The notes under the pieces are model-generated. The model saw only the letters and a program-made list of their open reading frames with translations, searched no databases and was not told where the DNA came from. A DNA stretch of 20,373 nt from UBA668 sp040081465. Lineage in GTDB: Bacteria > Actinomycetota > Acidimicrobiia > Acidimicrobiales > Ilumatobacteraceae. Made by a program: the position numbers and the translations under genes. Where the stretch lies: assembly GCA_040081465.1 (NCBI GenBank), contig JBEBGL010000028.1, positions 1-20,373 of the forward strand. The letters are read 5' to 3'. Shown one piece after another: positions 7,169 through 14,552 of the stretch (within the stretch, counting starts at the first letter, position 1; the number at the start of each line of letters is the position of its first letter).

Positions 7169-8007
7169 CGGAGGAGGCCTTCTTCGATTGGACGACAATG
7201 GATGCCGATCGACGCAGCTGCGGATGTATTGAGCACAACGTTTCCGGGTCTATCGAGTCCACTGTCGCGCAATGTGCTTGTCGGCAACTGCGCTCGGGTG
7301 GATCCCATTCGTTCCGCGAACATGCCCGCGAGTTCCGCGCGACTCATCGGCCGGGGACCGGCGACGTGCAGCACACCTGTGACTTCAGGGCGATCGGCCA
7401 ACGCGACGATTGCGGTGGCGACATCGTCAGCGTGCGCCGGGCAACGAAACTCGTCAGTGAAGAACCGCATGTCGCTGCGTCCCGACACGACCGCAGCCAC
7501 ATCGCGCTGAATCGGTGCTTGGCGGTCGGTTCCGTAGAGCAGTGACGTACGAATGATCAATGAGTTGCCGCCAGCGCGCGCAACCATTTGCTCGGATGTT
7601 GCCTTCCACTGTCCGTATGGCAAGCGCGCGTCGGGCACGTCGCTCTCTGTGTATGCCTGCTCGCGACCTGCGAACACGACGTCGGTCGAGAGGTGGATCA
7701 GGCGCGAACCAGCAGCAGCGGCAGCTTCGGCTACATGGCGTGTCCCGTCGACAATGGTTTCGCGATCGTTCATACGACTGGCGAGATGCACCACCACGTT
7801 TGGTTTCCACGTCGTGATCTCGTCCAGCACCCGCGGCCGGTGGCGAACATCGAGGCTTGACCTCGAGGGTGACAGCAATTCCCAGTCGCCGATCTCGCTG
7901 GCTTCGAGCAGGTGCTGGCCGAGAAAACCGGACATGCCGGTCACCAGCATCAGGCGTTTGCGTCGTGGTCTCCAACGAACCCTCATCGATGCGGGCAGCA
8001 AGCTCAC
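7165..8007 (-). CDS. RmlD-like NAD(P)-dependent sugar-nucleotide reductase (extended SDR)
   Basis: The product (280 residues from GTG 8007) is an extended short-chain dehydrogenase/reductase. It has the Rossmann motif TGMSGFLG (residues 23-30; GxxGxxG), LIHLSTDVVFAG, and the catalytic pair in PYGQWKATSE (YxxxK). This pattern, including the STDVVF segment and the YGQWK site, is closest to dTDP-4-dehydrorhamnose reductase RmlD, but no other rhamnose genes are present here, so the substrate is open. I chose GTG 8007 because TACCCT (8020-8015 on the minus strand) lies 7 nt upstream; ATG 7986 is the alternative. Its stop overlaps the arr start by ATGA, so the two genes are one operon. Divergent from uppP. 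Confidence 0.82.
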   Translation of the reverse strand: MSLLPASMRVRWRPRRKRLMLVTGMSGFLGQHLLEASEIGDWELLSPSRSSLDVRHRPRVLDEITTWKPNVVVHLASRMNDRETIVDGTRHVAEAAAAAGSRLIHLSTDVVFAGREQAYTESDVPDARLPYGQWKATSEQMVARAGGNSLIIRTSLLYGTDRQAPIQRDVAAVVSGRSDMRFFTDEFRCPAHADDVATAIVALADRPEVTGVLHVAGPRPMSRAELAGMFAERMGSTRAQLPTSTLRDSGLDRPGNVVLNTSAAASIGIHCRPIEEGLLR

Positions 8008-8014
8008 GGCAGCC

Positions 8015-8020
8015 AGGGTA
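8015..8020 (-). promoter_or_regulatory. -10-like hexamer TACCCT for the reductase-arr operon
   Basis: Read on the minus strand, TACCCT is 7 nt before GTG 8007, and no Shine-Dalgarno sequence is evident. It lies only 6 bp from the oppositely directed -10-like hexamer of uppP. Confidence 0.5.
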
Positions 8021-8026
8021 GGGCAG

Positions 8027-8032
8027 TACCGT
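8027..8032 (+). promoter_or_regulatory. -10-like hexamer TACCGT for uppP
   Basis: TACCGT ends 8 nt before GTG 8041. A -35 element for this promoter would fall at about 8003-8009, on top of the divergent gene's start codon, so the two promoters should compete for RNA polymerase. Confidence 0.5.
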
Positions 8033-8040
8033 TGCACGCC

Positions 8041-8871
8041 GTGCCCATCCTTCACGCGATTGTGCTCGGCCTTGTTCAGGGGCTCGCCGAGTTTCTGCCC
8101 ATCTCGTCGAGCGGTCACCTACTACTGGTGCCGTGGCTCTTCGGCTGGAACGATTTCGATACGCCCTCGATCGAGAAAGCGTTCGACGTTGCGTTGCACC
8201 TGGGCACGCTGATCGCGGTCGTCGCCTACTTTCGTCGCGACCTGTTCGTGTACGTGCGCGACGGCGTCTCGATGGTGGTGCACCGGCAACGCCCGTCCAC
8301 GCCCGATGGTCGCCTCGCGTGGCTGTTGGTGCTGTCGGCGATTCCGGCGGCCGCGGTCGGTGCACTCGCCGAGAACTACATCGACGAAAAGCTGGGCACT
8401 CCTTTCTTGATCGCAATCTCGCTGATCGTCTTTGGTGTATTGCTCGGTTGGGCCGATCGTCGCGCGGGGCAGCGCACGCTCGGCGATTACACGACCGGCG
8501 ATGCGCTCAAGGTGGGTGCTGCCCAGGTGCTCGCGCTAAACCCGGGGACCTCGCGCAGCGGCATCACGATGACAGCGGCTCGCTACTTGGGCTTCACTCG
8601 CGACGCGGCCGCACGAGCGAGTTTCTTGATGGCGATTCCCGTCACGGCCGGCGCGGTTGCGCTGAAGATGTTCAAGCTGATCGGCGACGGCATTCCCGAT
8701 GGACTTGGCGTGCCGATGATCGTTGGCATTGTGACGTCGGGCATATCGGGTTGGGTGGCGGTGTGGGGGACGCTGCGGCTCGTGCGCACTCGCACGTTCA
8801 CACCGTTCGTCGTCTACCGAATTGCGCTCGGCGTCGTCGTGTTGAGCCTCTTGGCAACGGGCGTACGCTGA
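8041..8871 (+). CDS. uppP: Undecaprenyl-diphosphate phosphatase (BacA/UppP)
   Basis: The integral-membrane protein has 276 residues. Signature region 1 is at the N terminus (GLVQGLAEFLPISSSGHL, with E17, S22-S24 and H26). Signature region 2 is in the middle (LNPGTSRSGITMTAARYLGF). Multiple hydrophobic helices follow. UppP recycles undecaprenyl diphosphate to the monophosphate carrier used for peptidoglycan and other cell-wall polymers, and overproduction is known to raise bacitracin resistance. The start GTG 8041 puts residue 3 at the usual family N terminus. TTG 8032 is an alternative with a GTAGGG 8 nt upstream, but the TACCGT-N8-GTG spacing favours a leaderless start at 8041. The pirin gene starts 4 bp after the stop. 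Confidence 0.96.
   Translation: MPILHAIVLGLVQGLAEFLPISSSGHLLLVPWLFGWNDFDTPSIEKAFDVALHLGTLIAVVAYFRRDLFVYVRDGVSMVVHRQRPSTPDGRLAWLLVLSAIPAAAVGALAENYIDEKLGTPFLIAISLIVFGVLLGWADRRAGQRTLGDYTTGDALKVGAAQVLALNPGTSRSGITMTAARYLGFTRDAAARASFLMAIPVTAGAVALKMFKLIGDGIPDGLGVPMIVGIVTSGISGWVAVWGTLRLVRTRTFTPFVVYRIALGVVVLSLLATGVR
8864..8869 (+). promoter_or_regulatory. -10-like hexamer TACGCT for pirin, inside the end of uppP
   Basis: TACGCT spans the last codons of uppP and ends 6 nt before GTG 8876. It would allow a leaderless pirin transcript independent of uppP. Confidence 0.45.
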
Positions 8872-8875
8872 TTGC

Positions 8876-9913
8876 GTGACTAAAGACCCCATTATCTTGC
8901 AGCGCGTGCCGCTGGGTTTTCAGTGGCCGACATCCGATCCGTTCCTCTTCTGCGTGCACCATCTCGACCGTTACCCGAGCGGCAACGGTTCGTTCGGTCC
9001 GCAGGCATCGCTCGCCGGTCGCTCGATCGGCAACGACTTTCAACCGCTCGACGGCTGGCGCATGTACCACGGCAGCACAGTGCCCGGCTTTCCCGAGCAC
9101 CCGCACCGCGGTTTCGAGACCGTGACATTTGCGCGCAAAGGCTTCATCGATCACAGCGACTCGATGGGTGCCGCTGCGCGCTTCGGGCGTGGCGATGTGC
9201 AATGGATGACCGCTGGTCGTGGCGTCGTGCACAGCGAAATGTTTCCGCTGCTCGACACTGAGGGGCCAAACACCGTCGAGTTGTTTCAGATCTGGATGAA
9301 CCTGCCAGCCGCCGACAAGATGGTCGAGCCGTACTTCACGATGATGTGGAGCGGTGACATTCCTGTTCACCACCACGTCGACGACGCAGGTGTCGCCACT
9401 GATGTGACCGTGATCGCAGGTTCTTACGCCGACCTCACGCCCGTTGCTCCACCTCCGTCGTCGTGGGCTGCACGCCCGGAAGCCGACGTTGCGATGTGGC
9501 ATGTGGTGATCTCTCCGAACGGAACGATTACGTTGCCGCCGGCCGCGAGCGCAGAAACGAATCGCGTCCTGTACGTGTTCGAAGGCTCAGTGGCTGTGGA
9601 TGGCGAAGAAGTTGCCGGCGAGACGGGCGTTGTGGTTGTCGCCGATCGCACGGCACCGTTGCGCGCTGGCGAGAACGGCGCTGAGATTCTGTTGCTGCAG
9701 GGCCGACCGATTGCCGAACCGGTCGCGCAGTACGGACCATTCGTGATGAACACCCGCGCGGAAATCGATCAGGCATTCGCCGACTATCGCCGCACAGGCT
9801 TCGGTGGCTGGCCGTGGGATACGCCGGATCCGGTGCACGGAGGTAATGCGGAACGTTTCGCGCGTCACTCCGACGGTCGCGTCGAGCAACCCGAAGCGTT
9901 AGCCCGCCCGTAA
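8876..9913 (+). CDS. Pirin-family bicupin protein
   Basis: The 345-residue protein has the pirin N-terminal cupin with all four metal ligands: H75 and H77 in PEHPHRGFE, then H119 and E121 in GRGVVHSEMF. The same order is known in human pirin (two His, His, Glu). The second, C-terminal cupin is recognisable but has no such ligand set. Pirins bind iron; bacterial members such as YhhW have quercetinase activity in vitro, but the natural substrate is uncertain. The protein is longer than YhhW and somewhat longer than human pirin, with an extra C-terminal stretch of Arg/Asp-rich sequence. It starts at GTG 8876, 4 bp after uppP, and its 3' end overlaps the convergent permease by 15 bp. Confidence 0.88.
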   Translation: MTKDPIILQRVPLGFQWPTSDPFLFCVHHLDRYPSGNGSFGPQASLAGRSIGNDFQPLDGWRMYHGSTVPGFPEHPHRGFETVTFARKGFIDHSDSMGAAARFGRGDVQWMTAGRGVVHSEMFPLLDTEGPNTVELFQIWMNLPAADKMVEPYFTMMWSGDIPVHHHVDDAGVATDVTVIAGSYADLTPVAPPPSSWAARPEADVAMWHVVISPNGTITLPPAASAETNRVLYVFEGSVAVDGEEVAGETGVVVVADRTAPLRAGENGAEILLLQGRPIAEPVAQYGPFVMNTRAEIDQAFADYRRTGFGGWPWDTPDPVHGGNAERFARHSDGRVEQPEALARP

Positions 9914-12415
9914 CGCTTGCGCGGGATTAGTGCGGGCCGCGAAACGGCCGGGCACGAACGCGATCGCGATCGCCAGGAGAATTGTGCTCGGGATGAGTAC
10001 GACGATCGCCGGCGTCGGCACGATGGCTGGCACCGAGACACCGATGCTCTCGCTGAACCGTGTCCACAGTGCGCGGCCACCGATTACGCCGAGCGGCACA
10101 CCGAATAACAAGGCGACGATCGCTACGGTGGTTGCTTGCCACGCGGTGGTGACTGCGACTTGTCGTCGCGCGAAGCCGAGCGATTGCAACACCGCGAAGT
10201 CGCGGCGGCGTCGACGCACGGAAGTAGCGAGTGTTGTCGCGAGCGTTGCCAATGCCAGGACTGCGAGAACGCCAGCGAGCACCAGCGGTGTCGAGCGCAC
10301 TTCCTCGTAGTTGCGAATGCCGCCCGGCTTTTGGTCTGTGACTATGCAGAGGGCGGCGAATTGACAATCCGATTCGATCTCGCTGAAGGCGAGGCGAAGG
10401 CGTTCGTTGGCGGCGGTTTCGTCGACGCCGTCGTGGTAGCGCACGAAATACGTGGTGTACTTGGCCGCCGTAACAACTGGGTCCTCCAGCACCTCTGCCA
10501 TCACGGTCGCGCCGTCATCGAGATCGGTACTGTCGAAGATCGCCCGCCCAACACCCGGGAACACGGCCAGCCCGACGATCTCAAGCGTCAGCGGAGCACC
10601 CGTTTGATCCGAAGTGACGACGAAGTCACCGACATCGACGCCCAGGCGTTTGGCAGTGCGCTGACCGAGCACAATCTCGTCTTCCTCGCGCACAGCGCGG
10701 CCTTCGATCATCCGCGGGTAGACATCGCTACCGAATGTGTCGATACCGATCGCGGGTACCGAGATCTGTTCGGCTGTGGTGTCAGCTGCAAGGCGGAGTT
10801 CGCTGATGCTGCCAGCGCTCCACGCCGCGACGTCGGAACTTTCATCGAGTATCGGTCGCGCACTTTCTATTGGAATGTTGAGGAACCCATTGCCAACCGC
10901 AACGTCCCACTCCAGTCCGTACAGCGAGGGGGTTGTGACCAACCGGTCGAGGTTGGTACCGAAGGTGATTGCCGCCGTCAGTGCGCCAAGTGCGAGAGCT
11001 GTCGCGACCAACGCGCCGACGACTGGCACAGCGGTGCGCCCACGCCCGCGCTCGAGCGCCATGCGCACGCCGACGACGGAGGTCGCCGGAGCGCCGGCAT
11101 CAGCGAGAACGGCGGCCACTCGGCTCGGCCGCGAAGCCGCCGTCGGTGCTGGCCCAACGGCCGCCGTTCCGAAGCGGGGCAGCGAGCGGGCTACAGAAAT
11201 GATGGCACCAACAATGAAGAGAACGATTGTTGCCACTGCACCAATCGAGATCACTGCCACGTTGATCGCGATACCTGGGTGACGTTCGGCGACGCGCGCG
11301 GGACCGATTGGGAAGTACCTGGATGCGAGCACCGCCACGACCACCGCGATTGACACGGCAATGACAAGCATCACCAGCACGCGTAACACCGCGACCGCAA
11401 GGAGTTGTGCGCGGCTAAATCCGAGACTCCAGAGCTGTCGGCGGTCGCCTTCGCCCAACAGCAGATGGCGCGATAGCAGTCGCCCAAGGACCAACAAGCC
11501 GACAAGGGCGAGCATCGCACCAAAGATCAGCAGGGCCTGCGCTTGGGGGGCGATTGAGCGGTTCACCTTTGCCTGTCGCGCCCCGGCGTCAATGAACGGC
11601 ACGGTGTTAGCCCCAAGTTCCCGAAGGAGTGCACCGAACTCAGCTCGAAACGCTGCGACGTCCGCTGCGCCGCCAGTCAGTCGAATGTGCAGGTAGCTGT
11701 AGTCGGCAGCTTGGTCGCTGTGGGCTTCGAAGTAGGCAGGTGTGAAAACGACCGCGGCAGCACCGTCGAATGGAGCCATCGGCACTACTTCTCCGGGCAG
11801 CACACCAATTCCCGTGACGGTGAAGGTGCGCGTGTCGCCACGCTCGAAGAACTCGGTCGGTGCCGCGTAATACTCGACTGCAGTTTGCGTGACCAGGTCG
11901 ATGGTGTCGCCGACTTCGAGATGCAGGGCGGCGGCGGCCGCACGATTGATGAATACTTCCTCAACGCGTTCTGGGTTCGGAAGGCGACCGGCGATCAGTT
12001 TGGGCTTGTTGGTCCCGTACAGATACTGGCGGTCAAGTCCGGCTTGAAAATCCTGAAACCGGATCTCGATGTCGGGAGGTGCAGCGAACATTGGTGCCGT
12101 CGCCGCAATGCTGCCTACTTGCGGAAGTGCCTGGATGGCCCGGAGGCTCTCTGCAAACGCGGGATCGTTGGACCCCAAGAACGAGATCATGACGTCCTCG
12201 GCGTCAGCTTCGGATAGATAGCGGTCGTACGCCGTTTCGGTACGGCGCGCTCCGGCGATAGTCGCAAAGACAGTCCCGGCAACGAGACCGATCAGCAAAG
12301 CAAAGCCAAGCGACGCCTTCCAGTGCCGGCGCAGCTCGTTGTTGACCTGAGTCGCGACAGCTCCCACGCTTGAATTGTGGCCTGATTGGGCGGGGCTGAA
12401 CAGGGAGTCACCCAC
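9899..12415 (-). CDS. FtsX-like ABC transporter permease
   Basis: A large membrane protein of 838 residues with the duplicated FtsX/MacB layout. The first TM helix lies at about residues 33-55 (SLGFALLIGLVAGTVFATIA). It is followed by a long extracytoplasmic region and a cluster of TM helices in the middle. A second such half then ends in three helices, with the characteristic FAVLQSLGFARRQV loop and the terminal RFAARTNPAQALRAG, the usual end of FtsX permeases. Such permeases transmit ATPase motion across the membrane to move lipids or peptides or to activate enzymes outside. No ATP-binding subunit is adjacent. Start GTG 12415 is preceded by TACCCC at a 6-nt spacing, a near match to the leaderless pattern; GTG 12367 is an alternative. 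The 3' end overlaps the pirin gene. Confidence 0.9.
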   Translation of the reverse strand: MGDSLFSPAQSGHNSSVGAVATQVNNELRRHWKASLGFALLIGLVAGTVFATIAGARRTETAYDRYLSEADAEDVMISFLGSNDPAFAESLRAIQALPQVGSIAATAPMFAAPPDIEIRFQDFQAGLDRQYLYGTNKPKLIAGRLPNPERVEEVFINRAAAAALHLEVGDTIDLVTQTAVEYYAAPTEFFERGDTRTFTVTGIGVLPGEVVPMAPFDGAAAVVFTPAYFEAHSDQAADYSYLHIRLTGGAADVAAFRAEFGALLRELGANTVPFIDAGARQAKVNRSIAPQAQALLIFGAMLALVGLLVLGRLLSRHLLLGEGDRRQLWSLGFSRAQLLAVAVLRVLVMLVIAVSIAVVVAVLASRYFPIGPARVAERHPGIAINVAVISIGAVATIVLFIVGAIISVARSLPRFGTAAVGPAPTAASRPSRVAAVLADAGAPATSVVGVRMALERGRGRTAVPVVGALVATALALGALTAAITFGTNLDRLVTTPSLYGLEWDVAVGNGFLNIPIESARPILDESSDVAAWSAGSISELRLAADTTAEQISVPAIGIDTFGSDVYPRMIEGRAVREEDEIVLGQRTAKRLGVDVGDFVVTSDQTGAPLTLEIVGLAVFPGVGRAIFDSTDLDDGATVMAEVLEDPVVTAAKYTTYFVRYHDGVDETAANERLRLAFSEIESDCQFAALCIVTDQKPGGIRNYEEVRSTPLVLAGVLAVLALATLATTLATSVRRRRRDFAVLQSLGFARRQVAVTTAWQATTVAIVALLFGVPLGVIGGRALWTRFSESIGVSVPAIVPTPAIVVLIPSTILLAIAIAFVPGRFAARTNPAQALRAG

Positions 12416-12476
12416 CGGTTGGGGGTAGTGCTAGCCGCACCCTTAAGTGAACCGCCGCGGGGTGAGAGGCTGGGGC

Positions 12477-13520
12477 ATGCACCAAGACACCATTGCCGTC
12501 AGCGCCGGTCGGCCAAAGGGAGTCGGCGAACCGCTGAATCATCCGATCGTGTTGGCAAGCAACCTTCGCGGTGAAGCGGGCGAGTACACGCGCACGCACG
12601 GCACCGCTACGTGGATGGGGTTAGAGGATGCCGTCGGCGCGTTGGAAGGCGGACGTGCGCTGGCGTTCTCGTCGGGCATGGCCGCCGCGGCAGCTGCGCT
12701 GTTCGCGCTGGCACCGAAGGTGTTGGTGCTGCCTACCGATTCGTATCTCGGCGTGCGCGCACTCGTCGACGACCATGTGGCGCAGGGCCACGTCGAGATT
12801 CGCGCAGTCAACATCGCCGACACAGCGGCCGTCATCGCGGCACTCGATGGTGCAGATGTCGTGTGGATTGAGACGCCGACTAACCCAACGCTTGAGGTCG
12901 CGGATGTTTCGGCGATCTGCGCGGCAGCAACCGAGCGCGGCGTGCGCGTCGTGGTGGACAGCACTTTCGCGACGCCGATTTGTGCGCAACCCTTGGCCGA
13001 TGGCGCGACCATCGTCATCCACAGCGGCACGAAGTTCATCGGCGGCCACAGCGACCTACTCATAGGCTTGGCGATCGCAAGCGACGACGCCGTTTACGAC
13101 CGACTACATCACACGCGCTTAGTCAATGGCAGCACGCCTGGTGCGTTGGAAGCGTTTCTCGCATTGCGTGGTTTGCGCACCTTGGCGTTGCGCATGGAAC
13201 GAGCGCAGGCGAACGCCGTCGAGTTGGTTACTCGCTTGCGTACGCACGCGGCGGTATCGAAGGTGCGGTACCCGGGCTTCGGTGCGATGGTGGCGTTCGA
13301 ACTAGTCGGCGGTGCATCGGCGGCCGATGCTGCATGTCGTGCGGTGCAGTTGATTGTTCCCGCCACCAGCCTTGGTGGCGTCGAGACAACGATGGAGCGG
13401 CGACAGAAGTACGCGGGCGATGCGCACGTTCCCCCCGGCCTAATCCGACTGAGTGTTGGCATCGAACACATCGACGACATTTGGGCCGATTTGTCGGCTT
13501 CGCTAACCGCCCGCGGCTAA
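12477..13520 (+). CDS. Cys/Met-metabolism PLP-dependent enzyme (cystathionine gamma-synthase/lyase family)
   Basis: The protein (347 residues from ATG 12477) keeps the family's core: Y37/R39 in YTRTHG for phosphate contact, the SSGMAA loop, D161 in DSTFATP, which contacts the pyridine nitrogen, and the PLP-lysine K186 in SGTKFIGGHSD. It should act on cysteine, homocysteine, cystathionine or O-acyl-homoserine; which one cannot be settled. It is shorter than the usual 380-400 residues, partly because the segment following VRYPG, where relatives usually carry about 20 residues resembling LPSHPQHELA, is missing and the chain goes directly to FGAMVAFEL. ATG 12477 has GAGAGG 7 nt upstream. The 3' end overlaps the SAF-domain gene by 18 bp. 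Confidence 0.86.
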   Translation: MHQDTIAVSAGRPKGVGEPLNHPIVLASNLRGEAGEYTRTHGTATWMGLEDAVGALEGGRALAFSSGMAAAAAALFALAPKVLVLPTDSYLGVRALVDDHVAQGHVEIRAVNIADTAAVIAALDGADVVWIETPTNPTLEVADVSAICAAATERGVRVVVDSTFATPICAQPLADGATIVIHSGTKFIGGHSDLLIGLAIASDDAVYDRLHHTRLVNGSTPGALEAFLALRGLRTLALRMERAQANAVELVTRLRTHAAVSKVRYPGFGAMVAFELVGGASAADAACRAVQLIVPATSLGGVETTMERRQKYAGDAHVPPGLIRLSVGIEHIDDIWADLSASLTARG

Positions 13521-14066
13521 CACGATCATCCCGCCTGCAACCTGCACGCTCACGGCGTCTGCGCATGTCGGCGGCACACCAATCTCAAGAAACTCGTCGT
13601 TGACTGCGACGACAACTCCGTCACACCAGCGTTGGCCGCTACCGAACACGACGACGGCGCTTCCCGGGTGCAAGGCCGGCGTGTCGTCACGATCTAGGGC
13701 GAACACCACCCAGTCGGGCGGCAACAGATTGTCGTCGGTGCCGTCGACGTCGGACTCGACCAACACCTCGCCCTCGGCAATAGCTGTCGTAGCGATGACG
13801 CCCATCGGTTCGTCGTCAATCGCGCGCGCAGGCAACATCGCGAGCGGGTAGTCGCGCGCAACGCCTCGCACTAAGTCGCCGGGGGCAATGTCAACTGCAG
13901 CGACCCACACGCGACCAGTCTCGCCCCACCGCCGTCGTTGGTCCGCCAGTTCGGCTTGGCTGGCCGTGAGCGTCGACCACACGATCGCGACGCAGCCCGC
14001 AACGAACAGCCAGTAGATCCATGGTCGGCGCGCGAGCGCAAGGCGAAGGCGTGGCAAGAGCAGCAT
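13503..14066 (-). CDS. SAF-domain protein with one N-terminal membrane helix
   Basis: The 187-residue product begins with a positively charged stretch and one hydrophobic helix (about residues 15-33, WIYWLFVAGCVAIVW). A SAF-type domain follows, recognisable by AAVDIAPGDLVRGVARDYPLAMLPARAI and IAEGEVLVESDV, a layout reminiscent of CpaB-like pilus assembly proteins and flagellar FlgA-like proteins. The C-terminal part resembles an additional beta-rich domain. No pilus or flagellum genes are in the window, so the role is open. The start is ATG 14066; GGGAG sits about 6 nt upstream. The 3' end overlaps the PLP enzyme gene by 18 bp, convergently. Longer frames upstream of this start would run through the fmdB-like gene. 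Confidence 0.72.
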   Translation of the reverse strand: MLLLPRLRLALARRPWIYWLFVAGCVAIVWSTLTASQAELADQRRRWGETGRVWVAAVDIAPGDLVRGVARDYPLAMLPARAIDDEPMGVIATTAIAEGEVLVESDVDGTDDNLLPPDWVVFALDRDDTPALHPGSAVVVFGSGQRWCDGVVVAVNDEFLEIGVPPTCADAVSVQVAGGMIVLAAGG

Positions 14067-14109
14067 TCGAATCTCCCAGCGTTGGAACCAAGCTCGGGGG
14101 AAGCCGCTG

Positions 14110-14130
14110 CCGGCACCATATCGGTGCCGG
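14110..14130 (-). terminator. 8-bp perfect hairpin after the fmdB-like gene
   Basis: CCGGCACC-ATATC-GGTGCCGG is a perfect 8-bp stem with a 5-nt loop, placed 7 bp beyond the fmdB-like stop codon and before the SAF gene. It has no T-tract on the minus strand, so it could be a weak terminator or an attenuating or stabilising hairpin. Confidence 0.5.
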
Positions 14131-14136
14131 GTGAAT

Positions 14137-14517
14137 TCAGTCCTTGCTGGTCGAGCTGGTCGTCGCGGGTGCGGGAGCCTTCGCCGGCTTGGCGCTCTCC
14201 GAGTTGGTCGGCGTCGTCGAGGAAGACTTGTCGCTGCTCGAGCTGTCGCTCGTCGACTTTTCGCCGGACTTATCACCTGTCGACTTGTCGCCAGACGAAT
14301 CGCCGCCCGACTTGTTCTTGGCGCCGGGGCCGCGGCTGTCGTTCTTGTAGAAGCCGCCACCGCGGAAGGTGACGCCGACGGGGAGGAAGACCTTCTTCAC
14401 TTGCATCGTGGCGCCGGTGGTCGGATGCACGGCTTCCGTGAGCGCGTCGTCGGTGAAGGCTTGTTGGACCTCGATGGTCTCGCCCGTGTCGGTGAATCTG
14501 TAGACGTATGTCGGCAT
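14137..14517 (-). CDS. FmdB-like small regulatory protein lacking zinc-ribbon cysteines
   Basis: The 126-residue protein starts with MPTYVYRFTDTGETIEVQQ and continues to PVGVTFRGGGFYKNDSRG. This is the FmdB/CxxC-CxxC zinc-ribbon family framework (MPTYxYxC..C / xxFYxNDSR). In the family the first third carries two CxxC knuckles. Here the corresponding positions read TDTG and HPTTG, and the protein has no cysteine at all, so no zinc ribbon can form. After residue 67 comes a Ser/Lys/Asp/Thr-rich low-complexity tail. The start is ATG 14517; no other fits the family N terminus. It is divergent from galU with a 35-bp gap. The family is usually described as putative regulatory proteins; function here is unknown. 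Confidence 0.82.
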   Translation of the reverse strand: MPTYVYRFTDTGETIEVQQAFTDDALTEAVHPTTGATMQVKKVFLPVGVTFRGGGFYKNDSRGPGAKNKSGGDSSGDKSTGDKSGEKSTSDSSSSDKSSSTTPTNSESAKPAKAPAPATTSSTSKD

Positions 14518-14527
14518 CGAGGTCTGA

Positions 14528-14533
14528 AGGCTA
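14528..14533 (-). promoter_or_regulatory. -10-like hexamer TAGCCT for the fmdB-like gene
   Basis: Read on the minus strand, TAGCCT lies 10 nt before ATG 14517. It has only 6 bp between it and the divergent galU hexamer. Confidence 0.35.
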
Positions 14534-14539
14534 GCTGCG

Positions 14540-14545
14540 TAGAGT
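14540..14545 (+). promoter_or_regulatory. -10-like hexamer TAGAGT for galU
   Basis: TAGAGT ends 7 nt before ATG 14553, the same spacing as at other genes here. GTG 14544 is an alternative start but would remove this spacing. Confidence 0.5.
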
Positions 14546-14552
14546 GGAGAGC

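Noticed and set aside
7454..8416. Minus-strand open frame of 320 codons over the reductase and uppP
   Set aside because: It is out of frame with the reductase, Arg/Pro-rich, and crosses the divergent promoter region.
10136..11353. Plus-strand open frame of 405 codons inside the FtsX permease gene
   Set aside because: The minus-strand permease has clear membrane helices and a family end motif; the antisense translation is low-complexity Arg/Cys/Asp-rich with no recognisable domain.
14137..14320. Repetitive Ser/Lys/Asp coding region as a tandem DNA repeat
   Set aside because: The protein tail is low-complexity, but the DNA shows only loosely similar GACAAGTC-type units without regular spacing, so I treat it as part of the gene.
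14067..14360. N-terminal extension of the SAF protein into the fmdB-like gene
   Set aside because: The extra residues are an Arg/Ala/Ser-rich frame-shifted reading of the fmdB tail. The ATG at 14066 has a Shine-Dalgarno sequence and is directly followed by a membrane helix.
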